Source: Candidatus Baldrarchaeota archaeon
GTDB lineage: Archaea > Asgardarchaeota > Baldrarchaeia > Baldrarchaeales > DXJG01
DNA: 41,665 nt
Assembly: GCA_030587435.1 (NCBI GenBank)
Contig: JAUQZC010000162.1
Location: forward strand, 1 to 41,665
Direction of reading: 5' to 3'
Shown here: positions 1-8,694 of the stretch, piece after piece
Position numbering within the stretch: the first letter of the stretch is position 1
Layout of the letters: each line of letters starts with the position of its first letter
Notes under the pieces: model-generated
The model's input: only the letters and a program-made list of their open reading frames with translations
Database searches by the model: none
What the model was told of the DNA's origin: nothing
Made by a program: the position numbers and the translations under genes

Positions 1-2
1 AA

Positions 3-848
3 AAAATTTTTGAGGCAGAAAAAATACGTCTAACAATAGATATTGGGACAAACACTGAAATAGTGCTTGGAAATAAAGATGAGTTATTCACGACCTCATG
101 TGCATCGGGTCCAGCTTTTGAAGGTATGCATATAACTCATGGTATGAAAGCTGTTGAAGGTGCCATAGAAAAAGTTAGGATAGATCCTGAAACATTCGAA
201 GTGCACTATGAGACAATTGGAAACACAGAACCGGTAGGGATATGTGGGTCAGCTATGGTTGACATAGTTGCTGAAATGTTAAAAACAGGGCTAATAGACC
301 GCACAGGAAAATTCAAAGTCAATAAAAGCACAGAACATTTTCAAAAAGTAAATAATGAATACGTTTTCGTAATCGCGAAACCTAATGAAACACGATCTGG
401 GACTCCAATCATAGTAACCCAGAAAGATATAAGGGAAATTCAACTAGCAAAAGCAGCTATTCACACGGGATGCTCCATACTTATGAGAAAAAGAGGTGTT
501 TCCACTGATCTCATCGATAAGATATTTGTTGCAGGTGCTTTTGGAAATTATCTAAACATCGAGAACTCAATTATAATCGGTTTATTGCCGGATGTACCTT
601 CTAGCAAAGTAAAGTTTGTAGGGAATGCAGCAGGTTCAGGAGCAATAATGTCTCTAATATCTAAGAAAGAAAGAGAAAAAGCTAAGGAAATAACGAAAAG
701 AACGAAATATATAGAATTAGCGATAGATCCAAGTTTCCACATGGAATTAGCAGCTTCGATGTATCTTCCCCACAAAAATCTCGACAAATTTCCAACAGTT
801 AAAAAACTCTTAGAGAAACGAGGATTAATAAAAGCAAACCGACCTTAA
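3..848 (+). CDS. RACo-like corrinoid protein activator, C-terminal part (DUF4445/ASKHA domain)
   Basis: The reading frame is open to the left edge, so only about the last 280 residues of a normally ~600-residue protein are present; the first GTG at 63 lies inside the domain and is not the start. The visible part begins with the ASKHA phosphate loop TIDIGTNTE, followed by CASGPAFEG, GICGSAM, the helix QKDIREIQLAKAAI, AGAFGNY and GNAAGSGA, all typical of DUF4445. Proteins of this family hydrolyse ATP to drive one-electron reduction of an inactive Co(II) corrinoid protein, for example the corrinoid Fe-S protein of the Wood-Ljungdahl pathway. There is no cysteine cluster at the C-terminus, which argues against RamA, whose ferredoxin-like part is C-terminal. 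The gene ends 36 bases before fdhD on the same strand and may share its transcript. Confidence 0.85.
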   Translation, partial: KIFEAEKIRLTIDIGTNTEIVLGNKDELFTTSCASGPAFEGMHITHGMKAVEGAIEKVRIDPETFEVHYETIGNTEPVGICGSAMVDIVAEMLKTGLIDRTGKFKVNKSTEHFQKVNNEYVFVIAKPNETRSGTPIIVTQKDIREIQLAKAAIHTGCSILMRKRGVSTDLIDKIFVAGAFGNYLNIENSIIIGLLPDVPSSKVKFVGNAAGSGAIMSLISKKEREKAKEITKRTKYIELAIDPSFHMELAASMYLPHKNLDKFPTVKKLLEKRGLIKANRP

Positions 849-884
849 ACGTTTTACAAGTTTTTATTTCTTAAGAGGGGCAAT

Positions 885-1673
885 ATGATGGATAATGAAA
901 TTACAACATGGAAAATCAAAAGACTAAAGGAAGATAGAGTAGAAGAGTTAGAAGATTACATAGCTGTGGAATCGCCAATTAACATATATGTAAACAAAAG
1001 ACGTTTTGTTACAATTTTTGCGTCACCTCAACTATTAAAGGAACTTGCAGTCGGACACTTAGTAGCCGAAGGGATCATAAATAGTATTGAAGATATTTCC
1101 CAAATCGATGTAAGAAGTAACAATGTACTGGTCACTTTAAGTTCTTCTAATATTGATTTAGAAGAGTTTAAACTTCTTAAATCCATAACAACGGAGTGCA
1201 CCAGCATCGATAGCTACATTGAAACTCTAAAATCAATGTCAAATCTTAGAATCGGTTCTAAACTTTATGTTAAGGTTGATGACATATTTAAAATGATAAG
1301 AAAAATGAGTGAGAACTCAAAAATATATAGAAAGACTGGAGGAACTCATGTAGCAGCACTCTTCAACAAGGATGCAAAATTATTGTATCTCGCTGAAGAT
1401 GTTGGAAGACATAGTGCAATAGACAAAGTAATCGGCCTAGCTCTAATAAATGGCTGCGACTTAACGAATTCAGTTTTAACCAGTAGCGGCAGAATAACTG
1501 CAAGTATGATTTTAAAAGCGGCAAGAGCAGGAATTCCCATTGTTGCTTCAATCTCAGCGCCTTTAAATTCAGGTTTAATAGCAGCAGAGAAGATTGGAAT
1601 AACATTAATATGCTTTGTTAGAGGAAAAAGAATGAACATTTACACGCATCCAGAAAGAATACTACTTGATTAA
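885..1673 (+). CDS. fdhD: FdhD family sulfurtransferase for formate dehydrogenase maturation
   Basis: 262 residues, the usual family length. The C-terminal half carries the family signature: TGGTHVAAL, EDVGRHSAIDK, SSGRITASMILKAARAGIPI and the end region ICFVRGKRMNIYTHPERI. FdhD passes sulfur from a cysteine desulfurase to the molybdenum or tungsten bis-MGD cofactor of formate dehydrogenase. In the E. coli protein the reactive cysteine sits in a C-x2-C motif; here only one cysteine is kept at that place (residue 105, in TTECTSID), the position of the essential one. Two ATG codons lie in tandem at 885 and 888 behind a GAGGGG ribosome binding site. It follows the corrinoid activator gene closely, which suggests a formate/one-carbon metabolic neighbourhood. 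Confidence 0.92.
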   Translation: MMDNEITTWKIKRLKEDRVEELEDYIAVESPINIYVNKRRFVTIFASPQLLKELAVGHLVAEGIINSIEDISQIDVRSNNVLVTLSSSNIDLEEFKLLKSITTECTSIDSYIETLKSMSNLRIGSKLYVKVDDIFKMIRKMSENSKIYRKTGGTHVAALFNKDAKLLYLAEDVGRHSAIDKVIGLALINGCDLTNSVLTSSGRITASMILKAARAGIPIVASISAPLNSGLIAAEKIGITLICFVRGKRMNIYTHPERILLD

Positions 1674-1697
1674 ATATTTCAAAATCCTTCACGTGCC

Positions 1698-1967
1698 CTA
1701 ACTTTTAGATTTAATACTCCTAATAATCAATTTCATAGAATACTTCTCGGCTATCTCCCTTAAAATTTCTGATATATCTTTTGGTAACGTGTCTTTAGTC
1801 AAGGTATATACACGTATTTCTTTCCATCGCGGGAAAACGGCAACTACACATATAAATTTTTCAAAATTTCCAATGTAATATTCGCAGCAATGTCTTCTAA
1901 CATTGTAACCTGCACTAATAAGTTTATTCGAAATATTAACTAAATCTTCAAACCTAATATTAAGCAT
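1698..1967 (-). CDS. small protein of unknown function
   Basis: About 89 residues if the start is the ATG at 1967, which follows GGGAGATTT; an in-frame GTG at 2000 gives 100 residues but has no better ribosome binding site. I recognise no family. The protein is a mixed alpha/beta sequence: an N-terminal helix (FEDLVNISNKLISAG), a cysteine pair (RRHCCEYY), two likely strands (FICVVAVFP and EIRVYTL) and a C-terminal helix (ISEILREIAEKYSM) ending in a basic tail. It lies convergent to fdhD with a 24-base gap and divergent from the RNA methyltransferase gene. Codon use is like that of neighbours. Confidence 0.6.
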   Translation of the reverse strand: MLNIRFEDLVNISNKLISAGYNVRRHCCEYYIGNFEKFICVVAVFPRWKEIRVYTLTKDTLPKDISEILREIAEKYSMKLIIRSIKSKS

Positions 1968-2046
1968 GGAAATCTCCCAACTGAAATTCTGAAATTTCAC
2001 CTAATAAAATATCTGCTCTTATATTAATTTGACATGAGGTTTTGAT

Positions 2047-3375
2047 ATGGCTTCAAGTCAAGAACTTGCTGCTAAGGTACTAATGGAGTTCGAAAAAACT
2101 GAAAAACCCTTAAAAGAAGTTTTTCAAAAAGTCTGTAAAAAACATGGAATTCGCGATTACCAGATAATGGCTTCAATATACCACTACGCTTTTGAAACCG
2201 TGAAAAATATTATTGCAATAGATTTCCTCTTGGAGAGAACCTTAAAGGGAGATGTTACCCTTAAAAAACTTCCTTCCATGGTTAGAAACATTTTAAGAAT
2301 AGCTGTTTTTGAATTAAAATTTGAGAAGAACCCTTCTCCACTTGTAACGGACCTAGCAGTTAAAATAGTCAAAAGAAATGTTAGTAGAAGAGCTGCAAAC
2401 TTTGTTAATGCGGTTTTACATCAAATAGACAAAACTGACTTAAATAACCTAGTTAAGAACACTAATTGGGTTAAAAAGTTAAGTATACTTACAAGTCACC
2501 CTGAATGGTTTGTTAGAAAACTTGAAAACATAATGGGAAGGGAAGAAGCAGAGAAACTTCTTCGCGCAAACAATGAAATAAGAGTTACATGGCTTAGGGT
2601 TAATACGCTCAAAATATCCGTTGAAAAAGCCATTAGAAAGCTTGAAAAAGAAAACATCATCGTTGAAGAAGATAAAGACTTCCCAGAAGTTCTAAAAATT
2701 ATTAAAGCAGAAAAACCAGTCGTAACATCTAGTTTACACAAACGAAACGAAGTATTTATTCAAGATAAGGGGAGTGTCGCAGTTGTTCACGCTTTAACCC
2801 CTGAGCCAGGAGACATTATCTTAGATGCTTGTGCGGCTCCAGGGATGAAAACAACCTTAATGGCTCAGCACATGGAAAATAAGGGGAAAATATTTGCAGT
2901 GGACATTTCTTCTCGAAGAATTCAACTTCTGAAAAAAATGGTTAAGTCAGCCGGTGTTAAAATAGTGTATCCGATACTTGGAGATTCCGCAAAACTAAAA
3001 ATAAAAAATATTTCTAAGATTTTAATCGATGCTCCATGCAGTAGTAGCGGGGTTCTCCGATCAAATCCGGACATAAAGGTTACATTGACACCAAAAAGAG
3101 TAAAAAGACTATCTCTTTTTCAAAAAATAATCCTTCAAAACATGTTAGAAGTTTTAGAGGAAGGTGGCATATTAATTTATGCTACTTGTTCCGTTTTGCC
3201 AGAGGAGGGAGAAGGACAAATAGATGCGTTTTTCACTAAGGTTAAACTTAAAACACCGAAAATACTGGGAACAAAAGGATATAGCGACTTTAAGTGTGCA
3301 ACATTTGTCAAACGACTTTTCCCTCATATTCATGATACTTCGGGGTTTTTTATATCAAAAATGTTAAAAAATTAG
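2047..3375 (+). CDS. RsmB/NSUN-family m5C RNA methyltransferase with NusB domain
   Basis: 442 residues. Residues ~5-140 form a NusB-like helical RNA-binding domain (AAKVLMEFEKTEKPL... RRAANFVNAVLHQI); the rest is an S-adenosylmethionine Rossmann methyltransferase. The cofactor loop DACAAPGMKT is near residue 260, motif IV DAPCSSSGVLRSNPD has its cysteine at 331, and motif VI YATCSVLPEEGE has the catalytic-type cysteine at 381. Two cysteines in these places are the mark of cytosine-C5 RNA methyltransferases of the RsmB/Nop2/NSUN family. Whether the target is 16S rRNA or a tRNA cannot be told from the sequence. The 3' end overlaps the convergent coiled-coil gene by 4 bases. Confidence 0.92.
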   Translation: MASSQELAAKVLMEFEKTEKPLKEVFQKVCKKHGIRDYQIMASIYHYAFETVKNIIAIDFLLERTLKGDVTLKKLPSMVRNILRIAVFELKFEKNPSPLVTDLAVKIVKRNVSRRAANFVNAVLHQIDKTDLNNLVKNTNWVKKLSILTSHPEWFVRKLENIMGREEAEKLLRANNEIRVTWLRVNTLKISVEKAIRKLEKENIIVEEDKDFPEVLKIIKAEKPVVTSSLHKRNEVFIQDKGSVAVVHALTPEPGDIILDACAAPGMKTTLMAQHMENKGKIFAVDISSRRIQLLKKMVKSAGVKIVYPILGDSAKLKIKNISKILIDAPCSSSGVLRSNPDIKVTLTPKRVKRLSLFQKIILQNMLEVLEEGGILIYATCSVLPEEGEGQIDAFFTKVKLKTPKILGTKGYSDFKCATFVKRLFPHIHDTSGFFISKMLKN

Positions 3376-4409
3376 TATTCTACAACTTTTTTAGCTCTTC
3401 TTTTCCAGTCAGCTATCTTTAGCTCCAACTCAGAAAAGTCACCGAGCCCTTTACGCCAATCGTCAGCTTCTCTTCTCATCTCAAATCGAATACGTCCACC
3501 AAAAGTTTTTAGTCGACTTTCTAAAATATCACATACGATTTCCAAGGCATCGCCAATCTTATCTGGTAACTTGGAATATTTTCTACAGAAAGCTAAAAGC
3601 CTATCATAAACTTCTTCGGTTGGAAGAGTTTTCCATTCCTCAAAAAACGCTGAAGTATCTGGAACAATAACTGTTTCCCTACTCTCTGTCACCACCTCTG
3701 TAGTGGTAGGTGGTAGAGATGGAGGTGGAGCAGTTGAAGTAGTTGGGGGTGGAGCTGCTTCCTCAATTTTTTCTCGTGCGGGGATAAATATTTTTTCTGC
3801 TTCAAGTTTTATGAGACCTTCTTCCTCAAACATAAAAAGAAGACTTCCCAAAACTTCTCTAGGTACTTCCAGTTTTTCTGCCAATTCGTTGACATCTGAT
3901 ACGCCTTCTGTATAAATTAACATCAATATCTTAGCTTCAAGAGGACCTTCTTTCAAAATAATGGTTCTAAGTTTTTCTATTGCTTTTTCATCCCCGGCTA
4001 TGGCCTTAACAATTAGCATTTGTAGGTTTACAAATTTATCTTGAAGTTTTTTCAAGAGGTTTTCGTACATTCTTAACTGTTCTGTCTGAACTTCGGCTTC
4101 GGTTACCTTTTTTGTTTCTTTTTCCTTTTTCAAATCTTCAATTAACTTTTCTCTTTCTCTTAATTTACTTTTAAGTTCTATCATTTCTTCCTGAAGTTTA
4201 TCGAATGCCTTTTTTATTTTCCCTAACTCTTCTTCTTTGCTTTTAAGGTCATTTTTTAATTTTTCATTTTCTGCCTCTAATGCTGAGACCGCTTCTCTAA
4301 CTTCATTTAATTTCTCTTGTAAGAGAAGAATTCTATTGCGTTGTTTTTCGATTATGGCATCTCTCTCCGCCAACTGTTTTTTAATTGTTTCAAATACTTC
4401 TTTTTCCAA
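3372..4409 (-). CDS. coiled-coil protein with winged-helix domain and Pro/Thr linker
   Basis: 345 residues, TTG start behind GGAGAG. Residues ~1-130 are a continuous charged coiled coil. Residues ~165-215 look like a winged helix (AKILMLIYTEGVSDVNELAE followed by LGSLLFMFEEEGLIKL). A proline/threonine-rich linker spans ~222-245 (PPPTTSTAPPPSLPPTTT), and the last ~90 residues form a helical acidic/basic domain ending in DWKRRAKKVVEY. I recognise no named family. The same coiled-coil then winged-helix plan is seen in the protein at 36612-38204. The linker suggests a flexible joint between a dimerising rod and a C-terminal domain. DNA binding is possible from the winged helix but is inference. 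Confidence 0.75.
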   Translation of the reverse strand: MEKEVFETIKKQLAERDAIIEKQRNRILLLQEKLNEVREAVSALEAENEKLKNDLKSKEEELGKIKKAFDKLQEEMIELKSKLREREKLIEDLKKEKETKKVTEAEVQTEQLRMYENLLKKLQDKFVNLQMLIVKAIAGDEKAIEKLRTIILKEGPLEAKILMLIYTEGVSDVNELAEKLEVPREVLGSLLFMFEEEGLIKLEAEKIFIPAREKIEEAAPPPTTSTAPPPSLPPTTTEVVTESRETVIVPDTSAFFEEWKTLPTEEVYDRLLAFCRKYSKLPDKIGDALEIVCDILESRLKTFGGRIRFEMRREADDWRKGLGDFSELELKIADWKRRAKKVVEY

Positions 4410-4555
4410 TATTTCTCTCTCCTACTCTAAATTATCCAAGTAAAGTACCATACCGTGGGAGACGAACTCAACTATTTAAATTAATTACAAACGTAAACGG
4501 TATTAATAATTTTGTATCAACTGACATTACACTTCTAACAAATATTTTAATCCTT

Positions 4556-4984
4556 CTATTTTAAAAACCCCAGTTTCTTAAAAAGTCTCTCAACCGTTTC
4601 CGTTAAGCGATACTTTCTAAGATCCTTAAATTCAACCCACTTAGCTTCTAAAGCATCAGATGAAGGCTTTAATTCCCCCCTTAAGACTTCAGCAAAAAAG
4701 TCAACAATAACAAAATGGTATTTAACTTTACCTTCCTCATCCCTTGTAATGATCTCAGTTACATTCGCAATTTCACCAACCCTCACATCTAGTCCAGTTT
4801 CCTCTTTCACTTCGCGGCGAACCGCATCTTTTATTTTTTCCCCCAGTTCAACCAGTCCACCGGGTATACTCCAAAGTCCCCGCCCAGGGTCTCCAGCACG
4901 CTTAATTAACAACACTTTATTGCCTTTAACAATTACTGCTCCTATGCCGACAATAGGGTTCTCAGGGTATAGTCTCTTGTGCAA
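4556..4984 (-). CDS. Nudix hydrolase (ADP-ribose pyrophosphatase / MutT-like)
   Basis: The Nudix box G-x5-E-x7-REVKEETGL is complete (GGLVELGEKIKDAVRREVKE and following ETGLDV), so the enzyme should hydrolyse nucleoside diphosphate-linked substrates using Mg2+. The N-terminal strand GIGAVIVKGNKVLLIKR and GRGLWSIPGG are typical. I place the start at the TTG at 4984, behind GGTGTTA, giving about 142 residues; a TTG four codons upstream is also in frame. The actual substrate (ADP-ribose, an oxidised nucleotide or other) cannot be told. The gene follows the small CxxC protein at 5007-5213 on the same strand with a gap of roughly 20 bases and may be cotranscribed. Confidence 0.88.
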   Translation of the reverse strand: MHKRLYPENPIVGIGAVIVKGNKVLLIKRAGDPGRGLWSIPGGLVELGEKIKDAVRREVKEETGLDVRVGEIANVTEIITRDEEGKVKYHFVIVDFFAEVLRGELKPSSDALEAKWVEFKDLRKYRLTETVERLFKKLGFLK

Positions 4985-5006
4985 GGCTAACACCAAAAGA
5001 AATAAG

Positions 5007-5213
5007 TTAAATATTATTTTTATTTTCTTTTGTTGGGGCTCTTACTTCTATCAAATGTAACTGACTGTCAAATAAAGCTATAAATTCGTGGTCCTTGTGT
5101 TTAATACGAACCTTTGCAGGCCAATGCTTTCTTCGACTTGAAACTACTCTCTTATCCACATTAAAGAAAAGTACATCCCCGCAAATTGGACACTTAACCA
5201 CTTTAGTCGGCAA
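5007..5213 (-). CDS. small protein with one CxxC zinc-knuckle motif
   Basis: 68 residues, starting at TTG behind GGAGGAGATG. The N-terminus has CPICGDVLFF, a half zinc ribbon; no second cysteine pair is present, so any zinc site would need histidines (KHWPAKVRIKHKDHEF) or dimerisation. The rest looks like beta strands. I recognise no precise family; small single-knuckle proteins of this kind are common in archaea. It lies just upstream of the Nudix gene on the same strand. Confidence 0.65.
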   Translation of the reverse strand: MPTKVVKCPICGDVLFFNVDKRVVSSRRKHWPAKVRIKHKDHEFIALFDSQLHLIEVRAPTKENKNNI

Positions 5214-5551
5214 AACATCTCCTCCATTAAAGAACTGTAAACAACGCTTTCTTATATGTAAGTCTTTCTTTATAATTAATTCTTTGGATTACCCGGTTAA
5301 AACTTTTGATAACTGTGAAGTGTAACTGTGAAGTTTGACCTTATGCATCCTGTTTTCACAATACACATGAAGAATAGCGTGTATATGGAAAATAAAGTAA
5401 AACTAATAGTTATATTTTCAATAAAAGATTTTTTATCCATTTTAATCACATAAATAAAGACTCTCTTATTAAATTAACATCCTAAATTAAGTAATCTTCA
5501 TATTATGTATCATCATTCTGTAGTGTTGGCTTGGAGGTGTTATCTTTACAT
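5214..5551. other. intergenic stretch with a 13-base tandem repeat
   Basis: No gene is visible between the divergent genes at 5213 and 5552. The stretch is very AT-rich and must hold promoters for both. At 5311-5335 the unit TAACTGTGAAGT occurs twice in tandem with a period of 13. No structured RNA is evident. Confidence 0.5.
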
Positions 5552-5764
5552 ATGTCAAATAAAACATTAGAAGAAAAATTGAATAAATTGATAGAAGCAT
5601 TCAAACAGCTAAACGAAAACATGGAAAAATTCGAAGAAAAGGTCAACGAACTGATTTTAGAGATAAGTTCACTTGCAGAAAACTTTTCAAAAATATTAAT
5701 GATTGAAGCGGCGGAAAGCTTGGAACCCAATACCTGCGAAGTTCCAGAAGAAATGTACACTTAA
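5552..5764 (+). CDS. small coiled-coil protein
   Basis: 70 residues starting at the ATG at 5552, which sits 13 bases behind the GGAGGTG site; an in-frame TTG at 5531 overlaps that site and is unlikely. Residues ~4-55 form a heptad-like helix (LEEKLNKLIEAFKQLNENME and onward), followed by a short tail with one cysteine. No family is recognised. It is convergent to lysS with an 8-base gap. A dimeric or trimeric scaffold role is plausible but not shown. Confidence 0.65.
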   Translation: MSNKTLEEKLNKLIEAFKQLNENMEKFEEKVNELILEISSLAENFSKILMIEAAESLEPNTCEVPEEMYT

Positions 5765-5772
5765 ACCTAGAT

Positions 5773-7449
5773 TTATTTCCCTACTTCCTCAAGCCTTTTT
5801 ATAACCCAGTCCTTTTCTAAACTGAGCAATAAACCAGCAAGTCTTGGGCCACTCTTTTTGCCAAGCAGAACCATGTAAGCAGCTTCAAAAAACTCTTTGG
5901 AACTCAATCCAACACTTTTAATTATGTTATAAAACTCGTTGAACAATTCATTTTCAGACCATGTTCTGCTTTTAAGAGCCTCAGCTAGCAAACCTAATGC
6001 TTTCCTCTGCTTTTCGCTCAAACTATCTTTCATTTCAACCGGTAGTTTCTCAATTACTTTCAATTTAAACTCTGGCGCATATAGTTCGATCCATCTTCTA
6101 GCCATTTTTATTCTTTTCTTAACATTTCTCAAGTCTTCCCCGGAAATGCCATTCGTTAAATATCCAGTTCTCCTTAAAATTGATATCAATCTTTCCTCTT
6201 CGCGGTCTTCGTCTAAAATTTGTGATAGAACTGCTGCAAACCTATATGGTAACTGTAAAGGCAATTTACTTGGAGGTTTATCTACTTGTGAAAGAAGATA
6301 TGCCTTTACAATCCTTCTTCTAACATTTTCATCTATTTTCTCAACTTCTTCCTTTACGTTAAAGTATATTCTTTCACCCCAATCGTATCGATCTACGAGT
6401 TCAAAAATACGTTTATAATCAAACTCCCAATGAGGAAGAGCAGAAGTTCTAACATCCTCAAGCATGTGGCGAAAAACATTAAACCTATATGCTTCGGGAG
6501 GCGCAATTTCAAGCCATTCATCCAAGCCAAGACCAATGCCCCTTCTCTTACTCATTTTCAACAACTTACCATCAGGTGAACGGATATAAACGAAATCGTA
6601 AAAGATGGATACTGGTTCAGGTCGGTTCCATATTTCTTTTAAAACAGCTCTACCAGTGTCAAAAGAGGATCCAGCAGCTAAATGATCCTTGCCTAAAGGC
6701 TCGAAGTTGACGTGGAAAATTTTCCACCTAGCGGGCCACTCTAATCTCCAAGGAAGTTTTCCTCTTCCGTCTCTAATATCGACTTCTCCGTCCTCTTTGC
6801 AAACATCACAATGATAACCGACTTTATAACCGTCAATATAGGTCGGTTTTACAGCCCACTCGGCAATTCTTCCACAAGTATTGCAGATAGGCATATATGG
6901 GATCCAGTCTTCAGGATATAATGTTTTATGTCCGGCAGCGGATCTAATCCTGTTTAAAACTTCTATAAATCTCTCTCTATTTTCGAAAACGAATTTAACT
7001 TCCTCTATGTATTCTCTTCTTTTATGAAACTCACCAGCGAAAAGTATTTCGAGTTTGATACCAAAGTCGGCGGCGTGCTCTCTAACCGGAGAAACAAAGT
7101 GTTCAGCATAGTTTTCGTGGCAACCCCACAGGTCTGGTAGGTCTTCCAGAGGGAAACCTCGAAATTCCTCTTCTTTTTCTATAAATTCTTTAGGGACAAA
7201 TACAGGAAGTCTTCTTAAAGGGTCTTGACTATCTATAAATAGTATGTGGCGAGCTTTATAACCCATATCTGAGAGCTCTCTTAAAACACCGTCGCAAAGG
7301 GTGAGGTCTAAAAGGTTTCCTAAATGTATTTTACCACTTGGGGTAACACCAGACTCGCAAGTGTAAACCTTTTCGTTAGGAAATCTTTCAAGGATTAAAT
7401 GGGCTGCTTGTGTCACAAAGTGGTCAAATCTTCCTTTATTCGTCGCCAT
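5773..7449 (-). CDS. lysS: lysyl-tRNA synthetase, class I
   Basis: About 558 residues from the ATG at 7449 (behind GGTGA), the normal length for the archaeal class I enzyme. It charges tRNA-Lys with lysine in the cytoplasm. The class I motifs are present: the HIGH-like PSGKIHLGN near residue 41 and KMSKRRG near 300. A zinc-type region with CNTCG and CDVC lies between them, and the family pattern GKDHLAAGSSFDTGR is intact. The C-terminal ~180 residues are the helical anticodon-binding domain. The class I form is typical of most archaea and some bacteria. It stands alone, divergent from the Hsp20-like gene. Confidence 0.97.
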   Translation of the reverse strand: MATNKGRFDHFVTQAAHLILERFPNEKVYTCESGVTPSGKIHLGNLLDLTLCDGVLRELSDMGYKARHILFIDSQDPLRRLPVFVPKEFIEKEEEFRGFPLEDLPDLWGCHENYAEHFVSPVREHAADFGIKLEILFAGEFHKRREYIEEVKFVFENRERFIEVLNRIRSAAGHKTLYPEDWIPYMPICNTCGRIAEWAVKPTYIDGYKVGYHCDVCKEDGEVDIRDGRGKLPWRLEWPARWKIFHVNFEPLGKDHLAAGSSFDTGRAVLKEIWNRPEPVSIFYDFVYIRSPDGKLLKMSKRRGIGLGLDEWLEIAPPEAYRFNVFRHMLEDVRTSALPHWEFDYKRIFELVDRYDWGERIYFNVKEEVEKIDENVRRRIVKAYLLSQVDKPPSKLPLQLPYRFAAVLSQILDEDREEERLISILRRTGYLTNGISGEDLRNVKKRIKMARRWIELYAPEFKLKVIEKLPVEMKDSLSEKQRKALGLLAEALKSRTWSENELFNEFYNIIKSVGLSSKEFFEAAYMVLLGKKSGPRLAGLLLSLEKDWVIKRLEEVGK

Positions 7450-7630
7450 AAATTTCACCAGTTACATTTAACTCGGAGATTAGGGAGACAATTTGTTTCT
7501 TAAAATTTCCATAACTAAATCTTAAAAATTTCTCCTTGCATCAGCATACAACTTCTTAGGTTATATAATTTAAAAATGTTGCAAAAGGTTTTTAGGTGTG
7601 TCCCTTTTATATTAAAGGGAGATGTAAAAT

Positions 7631-8134
7631 ATGCCTTTCAAACATAAAAAGAATGAAGACGATGATAAGAGCAAAAAAAGAGATGAAGAAAGAAAAAAGA
7701 AGAGAAAAGGCTTTACATTCGGTTTTTCAATAATTATGGGACCGGAAGGAATAAAAATTAAGCAACATACACCAGAGGGAGGTAAAGAACTTCCATTTCC
7801 ACCATTCCCTATGATACCGTTGTTTCCAAGATCTTTTCAACCAAAAACAAAATTTGAGCAAAAAGAAAAAGTAAGACAAGAGTTTCCATGCATCATATCT
7901 CCCATGGATGTCCAAACAGATGGAGAAAACATTCTGTTAATTTATAACATTCAAAGCGAAAATGTAAACGTTGAAGCATCGCAAAGCTCTCTAATTATAA
8001 AGTCAGGCGACCAAACTTTCATAAGTTTAGTACCAGTACCGCTTGACCTTAACAGCATACAAGCAAACTATAAAAACGGAATACTTGAAGTAAAAGGAAA
8101 AATAGATAAAAAACAGTTCAGAAAAATACTTTAG
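7631..8134 (+). CDS. Hsp20/alpha-crystallin-like protein with charged N-terminus
   Basis: 167 residues; ATG behind GGGAGATG. Residues 1-25 are almost all Lys/Glu/Asp/Arg, then a region resembling gas-vesicle-type Hsp20 leaders (FTFGFSIIMGPEGIKIKQH), a proline/phenylalanine-rich link, and from ~90 to the end an alpha-crystallin-type beta sandwich (ISPMDVQTDGENILLIYNIQ, and PLDLNSIQANYKNGILEVKG, whose ending is the usual A-x-x-x-N-G-I/V-L motif). Such proteins are ATP-independent chaperones. No C-terminal IxI motif is clear. It is probably a divergent small heat-shock protein and not a gas-vesicle gene, as no gvp genes are near. Confidence 0.75.
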   Translation: MPFKHKKNEDDDKSKKRDEERKKKRKGFTFGFSIIMGPEGIKIKQHTPEGGKELPFPPFPMIPLFPRSFQPKTKFEQKEKVRQEFPCIISPMDVQTDGENILLIYNIQSENVNVEASQSSLIIKSGDQTFISLVPVPLDLNSIQANYKNGILEVKGKIDKKQFRKIL

Positions 8135-8175
8135 AGATATTAAGAAAACTGTGTTTTAGGTTGAGATGAGGCTTT

Positions 8176-8694
8176 TTGAAAGGTGTATATACTCTCATAA
8201 TTTTTCTTAAAACAAATATATTGTTAAAAATTGGAAAACTAGGGATCCACACTTTTCCAAGAGGAATCTACACCTACACTGGTTCAGCCATGGGTATGGG
8301 TGCTTTAAGCTTGGAAGGTAGAATAAAAAGACATCTAAGAAAAAATAAGAAAATAAAATGGCACATAGATTACCTTTTAAATTCAGATAACGCCCAAATA
8401 CAGTCAGTTATCTATGCAGAGACAAACGAAAAATTCGAGTGTAAAGTATCTCAAGAAATCGAAAAACTAGAGGTAGCACACGTTTTAGTTAAGAGGTTTG
8501 GAGCATCTGACTGCAAAGAAGGCTGCCAAGCACATCTACATTACCTTACACTTGATCTTGGTCAAGTTCAAGAACTAATACTCAAAATTTATAGAAAACT
8601 AGGTTTAGAACCAAAGCTATTTTATAATGTTAACTATTCTTCCAATAGTTCTAGTGTTTGCCTCTCTCGTAACAATTTTATCTCCAACCTTTAA
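8176..8694 (+). CDS. DUF123 / GIY-YIG-fold nuclease-like protein
   Basis: 172 residues. The start is TTG at 8176 behind GAGATGAGG. MKGVYTLII, FPRGIYTYTGSAMG, LEGRIKRHLRKNKKIKWHIDYLL and FGASDCKEGCQAHLHYL match the DUF123 family, which has a GIY-YIG-like fold and is often fused to endonuclease III in thermophiles; a nucleic-acid role is likely but the substrate is unknown. The family normally ends soon after HLHYL; here about 40 residues follow, and the last 78 bases run antisense over the end of the GTPBP1-like gene. The serine/asparagine-rich tail therefore looks like an extension caused by loss of an earlier stop codon. Confidence 0.85.
   Translation: MKGVYTLIIFLKTNILLKIGKLGIHTFPRGIYTYTGSAMGMGALSLEGRIKRHLRKNKKIKWHIDYLLNSDNAQIQSVIYAETNEKFECKVSQEIEKLEVAHVLVKRFGASDCKEGCQAHLHYLTLDLGQVQELILKIYRKLGLEPKLFYNVNYSSNSSSVCLSRNNFISNL

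Noticed and set aside
7631..8134. gas vesicle protein
   Set aside because: The leader resembles gas-vesicle-associated Hsp20 proteins, but no gvp structural genes are in the window.
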